Source of the DNA: Actinoplanes octamycinicus
GTDB taxonomy: Bacteria; Actinomycetota; Actinomycetes; Mycobacteriales; Micromonosporaceae
DNA: 64,000 bases
Assembly (NCBI RefSeq): GCF_014205225.1
Contig: NZ_JACHNB010000001.1
Location: 2,399,501 to 2,463,500 of the forward strand
Direction of reading: 5' to 3'
The position numbers and the translations under genes are program-made. Below, piece by piece: positions 24,629 through 34,603 of this stretch; position 1 is the stretch's first letter; every line of letters begins with the position of its first letter. Below the pieces are notes generated by a model. It was not told the DNA's origin. It saw only the letters and a list, made by a program, of their open reading frames with translations, and did not search any database.

Positions 24629-27600
24629 ATGCGTCCATACATACGCAGCGTGAGCCCGCAGGCTCTCCGAACCTGGGGAGCGGCGGCCCTCGTAACCGCG
24701 CTGGGTCTCGGCTTCTCCGGTCCGGCCTTCGCGGCCGAGGCCCAGATCCCGTTCATCAGCGAGATCCACTATGACAACGCCGGCGCGGACAGCGGCGAGG
24801 CGATCGAGGTCCAGGCTCCGGCCGGCACCGATCTGTCCGGCTGGCAGATCGTCCTCTACAACGGCACCGGCGGCGCCACCTACGGCACCCCGGCCACCCT
24901 GAGCGGCGCCGTTCCGGCGGCCGGCGTGGTCGTGCAGACCTACCCCACCGACGGCCTCCAGAACGGCGCCCCGGACGGCGTGGCCCTGGTCAAGCCGGAC
25001 GGCACGGTCGCCGAATTCCTCAGCTACGAGGGCAGCTTCGCCGCCACCAGCGGCCCGGCGGCCGGCCGGACCAGCACCGACATCGGCGTCGCCGAGACCA
25101 CCAGCACCCCGGTCGGGTCGTCGCTGCAGAAGGTCGACGGCGTCTGGCAGGCCCCGGCCACCAGCTCGTTCGGCGCGGTGAACGGCGCCGGCACCACCGA
25201 CCCGGAGCCGCCGGCGACCGGCTGCACCACCCCGGTCACCAACACGATCGCCGAGGTGCAGGGCCCGGGCGCGGCGTCGCCGCTGGCCGGCAGCAAGGTG
25301 ACCGTCGAGGGCGTGGTCACCGCGGTGCACACCACCGGCGGGTTCAACGGCTACTACCTGCAGACCGAGGGCACCGGCGGCACCCACTCCGGGACCGCCT
25401 CGGACGCCGTCTTCGTCTACGGTGTGGCGGCGAACCTGCCCACCGTCAGCATCGGTGACAAGGCCCGGGCGACCGGCACGGTGACCGAGTTCAACGGGCT
25501 CACCGAGATCACCCTGGGCGCCAAGGCCGACACCCAGGTCTGCGCCACCGGGGTGACCGTGCCGACCGCCGTCCCCCTGAGCCTGCCGGCCGGCGACGAC
25601 GTGCGGGAGACGCTCGAGGGCATGCTGGTCGCGCCGACCGGCAAGTACACCGTCTCGGACACGTACTCGGTGAACAACTACGGCCAGCTGGTGCTGGCCG
25701 CCGGTGACGCGGTCGCCAAGGTGCCGACCGACGTGGCCAGGCCGGGCAGCGCCGAGGCGAAGGCCCTGAAGAGCGCCAACCGGGCCGGCCGCATCCTGCT
25801 GGACGACGGCCGGACCACCAACCTGTCGACGGCCAACGTCGCGCCGCCGTACCTCACCAAGGATCAGCCGGTCCGGACCGGTGACACGGTCGCCTCCTTC
25901 GGCCCGGTGGTGCTCGACTACGCGTACGGTGACTGGCTGCTCGAGCCGACCACCCCGATCGACGCGACCACCCCGGCCGCGAACCGGACCACCTTCACCG
26001 CCACCAACCCGCGCACCGCGGCCCCGGCGGCCGTCGGCGGCGACGTCAAGGTGGCCAGCTTCAACGTGCTGAACTACTTCGTCCACTTCGGTGGCGACGC
26101 GCGCGGCGCGACCGACGCGGCGGCGGCGGCGAAGCAGCAGGCGAAGATCGTCTCGGCGATCTCCGCGCTGGGCGCCGACGTGGTCGCCCTCATGGAGATC
26201 GAGAACTCGGTCCGGTTCGAGGCGAACGACCCGCAGCTGGCGCTGAAGACCCTGGTCGGCGCGCTGAACGAGCGGGACGGCGCGGGTACCTGGGACTACG
26301 TGCGCACCCCGGCCGAGCTGCCGAGCCCGGCCGAGCAGGACCTGATCACCACGGCGATCATCTTCAAGCCGGCCAAGGTCACGCCGAAGGGCGCGTCCCG
26401 GTCGCTGAGCGACGAGACGGTGTGGTCGAACGCCCGCGAGCCGATCGCGCAGACCTTCACCGCCGGCAGCATCGACTTCACCGTGGTGGCCAACCACCTC
26501 AAGTCGAAGAGCGCGTCGACCACCCCGACCGGCGACAACGTGGACGCCGGCGACGGGCAGGGCCCGTACAACGGCGACCGGAAGCGCCAGGCGGCGTCGC
26601 TGGTCGAGTTCGTCAAGGGCGTCGAGAAGGACAGCGGCACCGACAAGGTGATCCTGCTGGGTGACTTCAACGCGTACACCCAGGAGGACCCGATGCAGGT
26701 CCTCTACGACGCCGGCTACACCGACGTGCACACCACCAAGGCGCCGGGCAAGTCGTCGTACGTGTTCGGTGGCGAGTCCGGCTCGCTGGACCACGCGCTG
26801 ACCACCCCGGCACTGACCGAGCGGGTCACCGGCGTCGACATCTGGAACATCAACTCGGTCGAGTCGTACGCCTACCAGTACAACGGGTTCGCGCCGTTCT
26901 ACAGCGCCACCCCGTACCGGGCCAGCGACCACGACCCGGTGGTGATCGGCCTGGACACCGGCGCGGCCAAGCCGGTCGACCTGCAGCTGCTCAACATCAA
27001 CGACTTCCACGGCCGGCTCGAGGCCCCGTCCGCCGGCACCGGCGGCGCGGCCCAGCTGGTCGGGCTGGTCGACAAGCTGCGCGCGGAGAACCCGAACACG
27101 GTGTGGAGCTCGGCCGGTGACAACATCGGCGCCTCCACCTTCATCTCGGCGATCGACGGCGACAACCCGACGATCGACGCGCTGAACGCCGGTGGCCTGG
27201 CCGTCTCCGCGGTCGGCAACCACGAGTTCGACAAGGGCATCGCCGACCTGACCGGTCGCGTCGAGGACCGGGCCAAGTTCTCGTACCTGGGCGCCAACGT
27301 CTACCTGGACGGCAAGCGGGCGCTGCCGGCGTACTCGGTGCAGACCGTGAACGGCGTCAAGGTCGGCTACGTCGGTGTGGTCACCGAGCAGACCTCCACG
27401 CTGGTCGCGCCGGACGGCATCAAGAACGTCGAGTTCCACGACCCGGTGGCCGAGGCGAACAAGGTGGCCGCCGAGCTCTCCGACGGCGACGCCGCCAACG
27501 GCGAGGCCGACGTGATCGTGCTGCTCGCCCACGAGGGTGCCGCGACCGAGAACATCGCCACCCCCGAGGCGCTGCAGGCCGACAAGGTGTTCGGTGGCTT

Positions 27601-29404
27601 CACCCGGGTCAGCGCGGACATCGACGCGATCTTCAGCGGGCACACGCACCAGCCGTACGCCTTCCAGATCCCGGTCCCCGGCACGGACAAGACCCGTCCG
27701 GTGATCCAGGCCGAGGACTACGGCCTCAAGCTGGGCCGCGCGGTGCTCACCTACGACCCGGCCACCAAGTCGGTGACCAAGTCGACCGCCGAGCTGATCG
27801 ACGTCAAGGGCTACCCGGAGAACAGCACCGTCGCCGGCATCGTGGCCACCGCCAAGACGACCGCGGCCGAGCTGGGCAAGCAGAAGCTCGGCTCGATCAC
27901 CGCGGACATCAAGCGGGCGTACACCGCCGCCGGCGCCGAGGACCGCGGATCCGAGTCGGTGATGGGCAACTTCATCGCCGACGTGCAGCTCGACCAGACC
28001 AGCGACGCCGGTCGTGGTGGGGCGCAGATCGCCTTCATGAACAGCGGCGGGCTGCGGAACGACCTGCTCTACGGCGCCGACGGGACGATCACCTACTCGC
28101 AGGCGTTCGCGGTGCAGCCGTTCGCCAACGACGTGGTCACCAAGACGCTGTCCGGCGCCGAGATCAAGAAGGTGCTGGAGGAGCAGTGGCAGCCGACCGG
28201 CGCGTCCCGGCCGGTGCTGCACCTGGGCTCGTCCAAGGGCTTCACCTACTCGTACGACGTGAAGCAGCCGCAGGGCTCGCGGATCATCGCGTCGTCGATG
28301 AAGCTGAACGGGGTCACCATCGACCCGAACGGCAAGTACCGGGTGACGATGAACTCGTTCCTGGCCGGCGGCGGCGACAACTTCGCCACCCTGGGCCTGC
28401 ACAACGAGACCAAGACCACCACCGGTGACAACGACCTGACCATGCTGGTCAACTACTTCGCCGAGCACAGCCCGATCACCGCGGACACCACGCCGCGCAG
28501 CACCGCGGGTGTCCTCGACACCACGGCGCCGACCGGGACGTACGCGGTGAACGCGGCCGCGATCTGGCCGGGCCAGACGGTGACCCTCACGCAGTCGGCG
28601 CTGACCGACGACGTGACCGCCGCCGCGCAGGTCAAGCAGGTGGTGAACTGGGGCGACGGCAGCGCGGCGGAGACGCTGGCGGCCGGCGCGACCAAGGCGA
28701 CGCACACCTACGCGGCGGCCGGCAGCTACCCGGTCACCGTGACGCTGACCGACGAGGCCGGCAACGCCGCGACCGTCTCCGGCGGCACCGTGGTGGCGGC
28801 CGCGCAGGCCGGCAAGTACACCCTGGACAAGTGCCTGGTGTGGTCCGGCGAGACGGTCACCGTGCAGCCCAGCGGGGTCACCGGCGCCGACAGCTACCAG
28901 GTCAACTGGGGTGACGGCACGGTCGGCGGCCTGACCCACGTCTACCGCAAGGGTGGCAGCTTCACGGTCACCGCGACCCCGGTGAACGCGGCCGGCGCCG
29001 GCAAGGCCGTCAAGGTCGGCTCGGTGCTGGTGGTCCAGGACATCCTCGCCCCGGTGGCCGGCCTCAGCCTGCCCCGGGACGCGGACCGGGCGGCCTCCTG
29101 GACGACGGTCAACGGCACGGTCATCGACCTGGGCGCGGGCGTGGACAGCGTCTCGGTGAAGCTGATCGAGCAGCGGTCCGGCAAGTGGTTCGCCTACGCG
29201 GCCGGCACGTGGACCGTCGCGGCCTCGGAGAAGGACGCGTCGGCCCGGGCCGAGGCGGTGACGGCGCAGCTCGACCCGTTCTTCGGGTGGCACGCGGCGG
29301 TCTCCGGCGTCGACAAGGGCACGCTGAAGGTCTCCTACTGGGCGACTGACAAGGCGGGCAACCGGTCGTTCGTGTCGACTCACACGCAGCGCATCAGCAA
29401 GTAG
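24629..29404 (+). CDS. Secreted ExeM/NucH-type nuclease fused to 5'-nucleotidase with PKD domains
   Basis: 1591 residues after a signal peptide (ALVTALGLGFSGPAFA). Order: lamin-tail-type domain about 40-190 (IPFISEIHYDNAGADSGEAI); OB-fold about 205-300 (SKVTVEGVVTAVHTTGGFNG); endonuclease/exonuclease/phosphatase domain about 470-770 (VASFNVLNYF, GDFNAYTQEDP, SDHDPVVIGL). Then metallophosphoesterase about 785-1010 (NINDFHGRLE, GNHEFDKG, GHTHQPY); 5'-nucleotidase C-terminal domain about 1085-1280 (MNSGGLRNDLLYG); and two PKD domains to about 1470 (VNWGDGS, VNWGDGT) plus a C-terminal beta domain. It could degrade extracellular DNA to nucleotides and strip their phosphate, a phosphate- or nucleoside-scavenging chain in one polypeptide. 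Confidence 0.93.
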   Translation: MRPYIRSVSPQALRTWGAAALVTALGLGFSGPAFAAEAQIPFISEIHYDNAGADSGEAIEVQAPAGTDLSGWQIVLYNGTGGATYGTPATLSGAVPAAGVVVQTYPTDGLQNGAPDGVALVKPDGTVAEFLSYEGSFAATSGPAAGRTSTDIGVAETTSTPVGSSLQKVDGVWQAPATSSFGAVNGAGTTDPEPPATGCTTPVTNTIAEVQGPGAASPLAGSKVTVEGVVTAVHTTGGFNGYYLQTEGTGGTHSGTASDAVFVYGVAANLPTVSIGDKARATGTVTEFNGLTEITLGAKADTQVCATGVTVPTAVPLSLPAGDDVRETLEGMLVAPTGKYTVSDTYSVNNYGQLVLAAGDAVAKVPTDVARPGSAEAKALKSANRAGRILLDDGRTTNLSTANVAPPYLTKDQPVRTGDTVASFGPVVLDYAYGDWLLEPTTPIDATTPAANRTTFTATNPRTAAPAAVGGDVKVASFNVLNYFVHFGGDARGATDAAAAAKQQAKIVSAISALGADVVALMEIENSVRFEANDPQLALKTLVGALNERDGAGTWDYVRTPAELPSPAEQDLITTAIIFKPAKVTPKGASRSLSDETVWSNAREPIAQTFTAGSIDFTVVANHLKSKSASTTPTGDNVDAGDGQGPYNGDRKRQAASLVEFVKGVEKDSGTDKVILLGDFNAYTQEDPMQVLYDAGYTDVHTTKAPGKSSYVFGGESGSLDHALTTPALTERVTGVDIWNINSVESYAYQYNGFAPFYSATPYRASDHDPVVIGLDTGAAKPVDLQLLNINDFHGRLEAPSAGTGGAAQLVGLVDKLRAENPNTVWSSAGDNIGASTFISAIDGDNPTIDALNAGGLAVSAVGNHEFDKGIADLTGRVEDRAKFSYLGANVYLDGKRALPAYSVQTVNGVKVGYVGVVTEQTSTLVAPDGIKNVEFHDPVAEANKVAAELSDGDAANGEADVIVLLAHEGAATENIATPEALQADKVFGGFTRVSADIDAIFSGHTHQPYAFQIPVPGTDKTRPVIQAEDYGLKLGRAVLTYDPATKSVTKSTAELIDVKGYPENSTVAGIVATAKTTAAELGKQKLGSITADIKRAYTAAGAEDRGSESVMGNFIADVQLDQTSDAGRGGAQIAFMNSGGLRNDLLYGADGTITYSQAFAVQPFANDVVTKTLSGAEIKKVLEEQWQPTGASRPVLHLGSSKGFTYSYDVKQPQGSRIIASSMKLNGVTIDPNGKYRVTMNSFLAGGGDNFATLGLHNETKTTTGDNDLTMLVNYFAEHSPITADTTPRSTAGVLDTTAPTGTYAVNAAAIWPGQTVTLTQSALTDDVTAAAQVKQVVNWGDGSAAETLAAGATKATHTYAAAGSYPVTVTLTDEAGNAATVSGGTVVAAAQAGKYTLDKCLVWSGETVTVQPSGVTGADSYQVNWGDGTVGGLTHVYRKGGSFTVTATPVNAAGAGKAVKVGSVLVVQDILAPVAGLSLPRDADRAASWTTVNGTVIDLGAGVDSVSVKLIEQRSGKWFAYAAGTWTVAASEKDASARAEAVTAQLDPFFGWHAAVSGVDKGTLKVSYWATDKAGNRSFVSTHTQRISK

Positions 29405-29414
29405 TCCGGTTCCT

Positions 29415-29448
29415 GGAAGCCCCCGTCGCGGTCGCGGCGGGGGCTTCC
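29415..29448 (+). terminator. Hairpin terminator after the nuclease/nucleotidase gene
   Basis: Arms GGAAGCCCCCGTCGCG (29415-29430) and CGCGGCGGGGGCTTCC (29433-29448) pair along 16 positions with a single G-U. It begins 11 bp after the stop codon and is followed by TGTTTT. Confidence 0.85.
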
Positions 29449-29483
29449 GCTGTTTTCCGCGCTGGGTGCTGCTCTGACTCCGC

Positions 29484-29612
29484 TTGGCTTGTGCTCAGCT
29501 CTCGCCCTGGCTCGTGCTCGGCTTCCGCGCTGGCTTGTGGTCAGCTTCCGCTTGGCTTGTGGTCAGCTTCCGCGCTGGCTTGTGGTCAGCTTCCGCGCTG
29601 GCTTGTGGTCAG
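29484..29612. repeat. About 23-bp tandem repeat, five to six degenerate copies
   Basis: Units of GCTGGCTTGTGGTCAGCTTC-CGC type, clearest from 29529 on, with copies differing by small indels (CTTGG or GCTGG). The array runs into the last codon of the convergent lysR-type gene, at 29609. Confidence 0.8.
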
Positions 29613-30484
29613 CCGAAGGCGGCGTCGCAGTGGCGGATGAAGGCGGACAGAGCCGGACTTGTCCGGTCCTGCCAGACCAGCGCCAGCAGGGCCGGGATGT
29701 CGATCCCGTCGATCGGGATGCTGACCAGGTCCGGGTGCGCGGCGGCCATCGACTCGCTGAGCACCGCGACGCCCAGACCGCGCCGGGCCAGGCCGGCCAC
29801 GGTGTCCGGCGAGGTGGCGACGAGCGCGACCTCCGGTCGCAGTCCGGTCCGCCCGGCGAAGGCCTTGTCGAGCACGTCACGGATGCCGGTCCCGACGGGC
29901 AGACAGATTGTTTCGTACGCCGTGAGCGCGGTGACCGTGACGCTGCCTCGCATCGCCAGCTCGCTGCCCGGCGCGGTCAGCGCCACCAGGCGCTCGCTCA
30001 CGATGACCCGGGATTTCAGCTGGTCCGGTGGCTCGCCGGCCAGCCCGGCCAGGGCGACGTCGAGGCTGCCGGTGCGCACCCCGGCGACCAGGTGATCCGA
30101 GTTCGCCTCGGCCAGCTCCAGCTCGATCCCCGGATGCTCGTGATGGAACGCGGCGAGCGCGTCGAACAGCGGCGCCACCTCGCACCCGGTCACCATCCCG
30201 ATGGTGAGCCGGCCCCGGACCAGCCCTTTGACGTCGTCGATCGCGTCGCGCAGGTCGAGGGTGGAGTCGAGCGCGGCCCGGGCGTGCCGCAGCGCCGCGG
30301 CGCCCGCCTCGGTGAGCCGGGCGACCCGGCCGCTGCGGTCGAAGAGCTCCGCGCCCAGCTCGTGCTCCAGCGCCTTGATCTGGGCGCTCACCCCGGACTG
30401 GGTGATGTGCACCCGGGCCGCGGCGCGGGTGAAGCTGCCGGTCTCGGCGACCGCGACGAAGTACTCCAACTGCCGCAGATCCAT
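29609..30484 (-). CDS. LysR-family transcriptional regulator
   Basis: 291 residues. The N-terminal winged helix (residues 1-60) reads MDLRQLEYFVAVAETGSFTR, then VHITQSGVSAQIKALEHELG, then LFDRSG, diagnostic for LysR. A periplasmic-binding-like effector domain follows (GRLTIGMVTGCEVAPLFDAL, GLAGEPPDQLKSRVIVSERL). ATG 30484 was chosen because the conserved start follows directly; longer frames only add upstream sequence. It is divergent from a SnoaL-like gene across 70 bp, the usual arrangement in which a LysR protein controls its neighbour and itself. Inducer unknown. Confidence 0.92.
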   Translation of the reverse strand: MDLRQLEYFVAVAETGSFTRAAARVHITQSGVSAQIKALEHELGAELFDRSGRVARLTEAGAAALRHARAALDSTLDLRDAIDDVKGLVRGRLTIGMVTGCEVAPLFDALAAFHHEHPGIELELAEANSDHLVAGVRTGSLDVALAGLAGEPPDQLKSRVIVSERLVALTAPGSELAMRGSVTVTALTAYETICLPVGTGIRDVLDKAFAGRTGLRPEVALVATSPDTVAGLARRGLGVAVLSESMAAAHPDLVSIPIDGIDIPALLALVWQDRTSPALSAFIRHCDAAFG

Positions 30485-30554
30485 GAGTGGCGATTGTAGC
30501 TGGTATGAAAACCATTCGTTGGACTTGTAGGCGGCGCCGGGGCAGGGTGGAGTC

Positions 30555-30914
30555 ATGAGCGAACGAGAGAAAGCAATGCACCCGGAGGACTTGACCCGTT
30601 TGTTCGTCGAGCGCGCCAATGCGAAAGACGCCGAGGGCCTGGCCCTGCTGTATGAGGAGGATGCCGTGATGGCCTATCCGCCCGGCAGCGAAACGGTCGG
30701 CCGCGCCGCGATCCAGAAACTCTGGGCCGAGCTGCTGCCGACAATGCCGGCCTTCGAGCCCGAGACGCCGCTGCCCACGCTGATCAGCGGCGACCTGGCC
30801 CTCACCTCGACCCCGCCGAGAGACGGGGCCGGGGCTCGGGCACAGGTCGTCCGCCGACAGCCTGATGGTTCGTGGTTGCGGGTGCTCGACCACCCGGAGC
30901 TGGGCCGGGCCTGA
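30555..30914 (+). CDS. SnoaL-like/NTF2-fold protein
   Basis: 119 residues from ATG 30555, with GGTGGAG upstream. The pattern LTRLFVERANAKDAEGLALL, then YEEDAVMAYPPGSETVGRAA, then IQKLWAELL fits the cone-shaped alpha+beta barrel of the SnoaL/ketosteroid-isomerase-like NTF2 superfamily. The C-terminal strands (LALTSTPPRDGAGARAQVVR, WLRVLDHPEL) complete the fold. Such proteins bind or isomerise small hydrophobic molecules; the specific role is unknown. Expression is probably controlled by the divergent LysR gene, 70 bp away. Its stop lies 2 bp from the end of the convergent rpf-like gene. Confidence 0.8.
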   Translation: MSEREKAMHPEDLTRLFVERANAKDAEGLALLYEEDAVMAYPPGSETVGRAAIQKLWAELLPTMPAFEPETPLPTLISGDLALTSTPPRDGAGARAQVVRRQPDGSWLRVLDHPELGRA

Positions 30915-30916
30915 CC

Positions 30917-31795
<879 letters not shown>

Positions 31796-32076
31796 CCAGG
31801 TCCGGAAGCGGGGCCGGTGACTTTGTTCTCACAAATTAGCCGCTTTGATCTTCCTTTGTGTGAATAACACCGCGAGTTCTCGAGTCCCGCCAGGACTTGC
31901 CACCACCGTGGTCCGCCAGGCGAGGGAAAGCCGGTGAGAGGACGATTGGCAACGTCCGGAGTGGGTAAAGGAAGACTGCTTTTTGGAGTTTCGCCTTGCT
32001 GTTTTGCCTGCATGCCGCGATCTTTGTTACCGATGGGTTGCGTACGAGCCCGGCATAGGGTGCACAATCTCCGACC

Positions 32077-33315
32077 ATGAGCGATCTCACCCGCGACTTC
32101 GACGTCGTCCTCTACGGCGCGTCCGGCTTCGTCGGCGCCCTGGTGGCGAAACACCTCGCCGGATACGCGCCGGCCGGCACCCGCATCGCCCTGGCCGGAC
32201 GCTCCGCGGCGAAACTCGCCGACGTCAAGTCCCGGCTGAAGGTCGACTGGCCGGTTCTGATCGCCGACGCCGGCGACGCGGAGGCGCTGGCCGCGGTGGC
32301 CGGCCGGACCCGCGTGGTGATCACCACGGTGGGGCCGTACGCGAAGTACGGTCGTCCGCTCGCGCACGCCTGCGCCGCGGCCGGCACCGACTATGTCGAT
32401 CTGACCGGTGAGGTGCTGTTCGCCCGGGACAGCATCGACGAGAACCATGAGCTCGCTCGCAGCACCGGTGCGCGGATCATCCACTCGTGCGGCTTCGACT
32501 CCATTCCGTCCGACCTCGGCGTGCACGTGCTGCACCAGCAGGTCGAGCGGGACGGCGCGGGGGAACTCACCGACACGACGCTGGTGGTGACCAGCATGTC
32601 CGGCGGCATCAGCGGCGGGACGATCGACTCGATGCGCAACCAGGTGGACGTGCTCAAACAGAAGCCGGAGCTGCGCAAGGTGGCGGGCAGTCCGTATTCG
32701 CTCAGCCCGGATCGGCACGCCGAGCCGAAACTGGGTCGGCAGAGTGACATGGACACGCTGGTCGCCTCCGAAGTGGACCCGTCGTTGCGGGGGCGGCTCG
32801 CGCCGTTCGTCATGGCGTCCTACAACACCCGGGTGGTGCGGCGGAGCAACGCGCTGCGGGGCTGGGCGTACGGTCGCGAATTCAAGTACCGCGAGGCGAT
32901 GAGCGTCGGGGCGTCACCGATCGCGCCGCTCGTGGCGATCGGCACGAAACTCGGCCTCGGGGCGCTGGTCGTCGGGCTGGCGTTGCCGCCGACGCGCTAC
33001 CTGCTGGACCGGGTCCTGCCGAAACCGGGGGAGGGGCCGAGCGAGAAGGTCCAGCAGAACGGGCATTTCACCATGGACATCTTCACGACCACCTCGACCG
33101 GGGCGCGGTACACGGCTCGCTTCCGGGCCAAAGGTGACCCGGGGTATGCGGCCACCGCGGTCATGCTGGGGGAGTCGGCGCTGGCGCTCGTGCTGGACCG
33201 GGATGCGCTCCCGGAGTCCGATGGTGGTGTGCTGACGCCGGCCACCGGCCTTGGCGACGCGCTGGTCACCCGGCTGCGCGCGGCCGGCTTCGAGATCTCG
33301 GCGCGGAAGGCGTAG
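32077..33315 (+). CDS. Saccharopine dehydrogenase-like / trans-acting enoyl reductase family protein
   Basis: 412 residues. The N-terminal Rossmann fold (FDVVLYGASGFVGALVAKHL) has a GxxGxxG nucleotide-binding loop, followed by IALAGRSAAKL and VVITTVGPYAKYGRPLAHAC. The segment VDLTGEVLFARDSIDENHEL, then IIHSCGFDSIPSDLGVHVL, is strongly characteristic of the saccharopine-dehydrogenase-like family that includes the mycobacterial trans-acting enoyl reductase (Rv2449c/Rv2953 group). The enzyme probably uses NAD(P)H on a lipid or acyl substrate. It is monocistronic, with a long upstream gap to the riboswitch region and repeats directly after the stop. A hydrophobic stretch (IAPLVAIGTKLGLGALVVGL) may contact membrane. 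Confidence 0.85.
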   Translation: MSDLTRDFDVVLYGASGFVGALVAKHLAGYAPAGTRIALAGRSAAKLADVKSRLKVDWPVLIADAGDAEALAAVAGRTRVVITTVGPYAKYGRPLAHACAAAGTDYVDLTGEVLFARDSIDENHELARSTGARIIHSCGFDSIPSDLGVHVLHQQVERDGAGELTDTTLVVTSMSGGISGGTIDSMRNQVDVLKQKPELRKVAGSPYSLSPDRHAEPKLGRQSDMDTLVASEVDPSLRGRLAPFVMASYNTRVVRRSNALRGWAYGREFKYREAMSVGASPIAPLVAIGTKLGLGALVVGLALPPTRYLLDRVLPKPGEGPSEKVQQNGHFTMDIFTTTSTGARYTARFRAKGDPGYAATAVMLGESALALVLDRDALPESDGGVLTPATGLGDALVTRLRAAGFEISARKA

Positions 33316-33322
33316 CTTTCCT

Positions 33323-33378
33323 CGACCGTTCGACCGTTCGACCGTTCGGCCGTTCGGCCGTTCGACCGTTCGGCCGTT
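33323..33378. repeat. 8-bp tandem repeat, seven copies
   Basis: Seven consecutive copies of CGACCGTT or CGGCCGTT start 7 bp after the stop codon of the preceding gene. An eight-base period is not coding. The array stops 12 bp before a large inverted repeat. Confidence 0.9.
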
Positions 33379-33390
33379 CGCCCGGTGGAC

Positions 33391-33461
33391 GGTCCGGGCG
33401 GGGAGGGCCATGCGAAGGCCGTCAGGCTTGATACCTCCGCATGGCCCTCCCCGCCCGGACC
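33391..33461. repeat. Perfect 24-bp inverted repeat with 23-nt spacer
   Basis: Arm 33391-33414 begins GGTCCGGGCGGGGAGGGCCA and is the exact reverse complement of 33438-33461. The spacer is 33415-33437. RNA from either strand would form a very stable hairpin. It may terminate the upstream gene, or be a small mobile or palindromic element, as no T tract follows. Confidence 0.85.
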
Positions 33462-33588
33462 TTGCCTGGTCACCGGGGGTGCCGCGGCTTTTGGAGATCG
33501 GCCGCTTCACTTTCCGTTGTCCCGGGCGGCACGATCAACCCATGACATCCCTTTTCGGTACGCCCTCCGCTCGCTCCGAGCGGCCGCT

Positions 33589-34332
33589 ATGACCCCGGCT
33601 GAGGAGTTCGCGGCGTCGTCTCGCTCGGACGGCGGCGGTATCGGCTCGGGTGAGGCGGACGCGCAGTCGTCTCGCTCGGACGGCGGCGGTATCGGCTCGG
33701 GTGAGGCGGGCGCGCAGTCGTCTCACGAGGGTGGAGTGCCGGCGGATCATCCCTTGCACGGGGAGGGGCATTGGGCTGACTACAACGCTGGGCAGGGGGA
33801 CCGGGAGGTTCGCGAGACGTTCCGGCTGGCGGTGGAGTTGGCGGGGGCGGGCAGCGGGCGTACCGCTGTTGACCTTGGCTGTGGGGCTGGGCGGGAGACC
33901 CGGGCGCTGCTCGAAGGTGGCTGGGAAGTGCATGCCTATGACAGCGATGCCAGCATGCTCGCGGCTGTTGATCGGGGGAACCCCCGGCTGAACGCTCACC
34001 TGCTCTCCTTCGAGCAGATCACCGAACTGCCTCGGGCTGACCTGATCTATGCCGGGTACTCGCTGCCGTACCAGAATCGCGCATCGTTCGATCGATTGTG
34101 GACGCTGGTCCGGGCGGCGCTGGCGCCGGGTGGTCTGCTGGCGGTGGATCTGTTCGGTGTGCGCGATGCCTGGGCGGGGAACTCGGACTGGACCTTTTTG
34201 ACCGCTGCAGAGGCCTCCGGGCTGGCGGCCGGGCTGAAGGTTGAGCACTGGCGTGAAGAGGACGAGGTGGGGCCGGCATTCAGCGGGCCCAAGCACTGGC
34301 ACGTCTTCGAGCTGATCGCTCGTCGGGTTTGA
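33589..34332 (+). CDS. Class I SAM-dependent methyltransferase
   Basis: 247 residues. The methyltransferase core starts near residue 60 (HWADYNAGQGDREVRETFRL). Motif I is VDLGCGAGRETRALLEGGWE, motif II VHAYDSDASML, motif IV ADLIYAGYSLPY and motif V-like ALAPGGLLAVDLFGVRDAWA. It transfers a methyl group to an unknown small molecule; the overall form resembles TehB/UbiE-type enzymes. The first ~45 residues consist largely of a 17-residue unit present twice (SSRSDGGGIGSGEADAQ), produced by a 51-bp tandem duplication. The true start may lie after it, though no strong ribosome-binding site is seen there. Preceded by the inverted repeat. Confidence 0.85.
   Translation: MTPAEEFAASSRSDGGGIGSGEADAQSSRSDGGGIGSGEAGAQSSHEGGVPADHPLHGEGHWADYNAGQGDREVRETFRLAVELAGAGSGRTAVDLGCGAGRETRALLEGGWEVHAYDSDASMLAAVDRGNPRLNAHLLSFEQITELPRADLIYAGYSLPYQNRASFDRLWTLVRAALAPGGLLAVDLFGVRDAWAGNSDWTFLTAAEASGLAAGLKVEHWREEDEVGPAFSGPKHWHVFELIARRV
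33616..33717 (+). repeat. 51-bp in-frame tandem duplication inside the methyltransferase gene
   Basis: 33616-33666 and 33667-33717 are identical except for one base (GAC versus GGC). The unit encodes 17 residues, so the reading frame is kept. Confidence 0.92.
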
Positions 34333-34490
34333 GCCGCTTGGTCGGTCGGGCGTCGGTTGCTTGCTCGTGTGGGGCTGGGCCGCTCGGTCGTTCGGGCGTG
34401 GGCTGCTTGCTCGTGGGGGCCTGGGCCGCTTGGTCGTGCCGGCGTCGCTTGCTTGCTCGCGTGGGGCTGGGCCGCTTGTTCGTTCGGGGC
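34333..34490. repeat. 46-bp tandem repeat, three and a half copies
   Basis: Copies at 34333-34378, 34379-34424, 34425-34470 and a partial one after that. Each begins GCCGCTTGGTCG or close and ends GTGGGGCTGG or close. The array starts right after the methyltransferase stop codon. The rest of the gap to 34604 shows no gene. Confidence 0.88.
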
Positions 34491-34603
34491 GCGGCTGTGG
34501 GGAGTGCGATCGGTAATCCGACGGATGGGCGGTCGAGAATTTGCGGGCCGAGGTGTCGATCGCCACTAGCCGCATACGGGTCCTTATGGGCAGGATTCGA
34601 AAG

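Noticed and set aside
24587..29383. A 1598-codon open frame on the minus strand
   Set aside because: It is antisense to the nuclease/5'-nucleotidase gene, whose product has a signal peptide and intact metal motifs. The reverse frame is Arg/Gly/Val/Asp-biased with no domain, as expected from GC-rich third positions.
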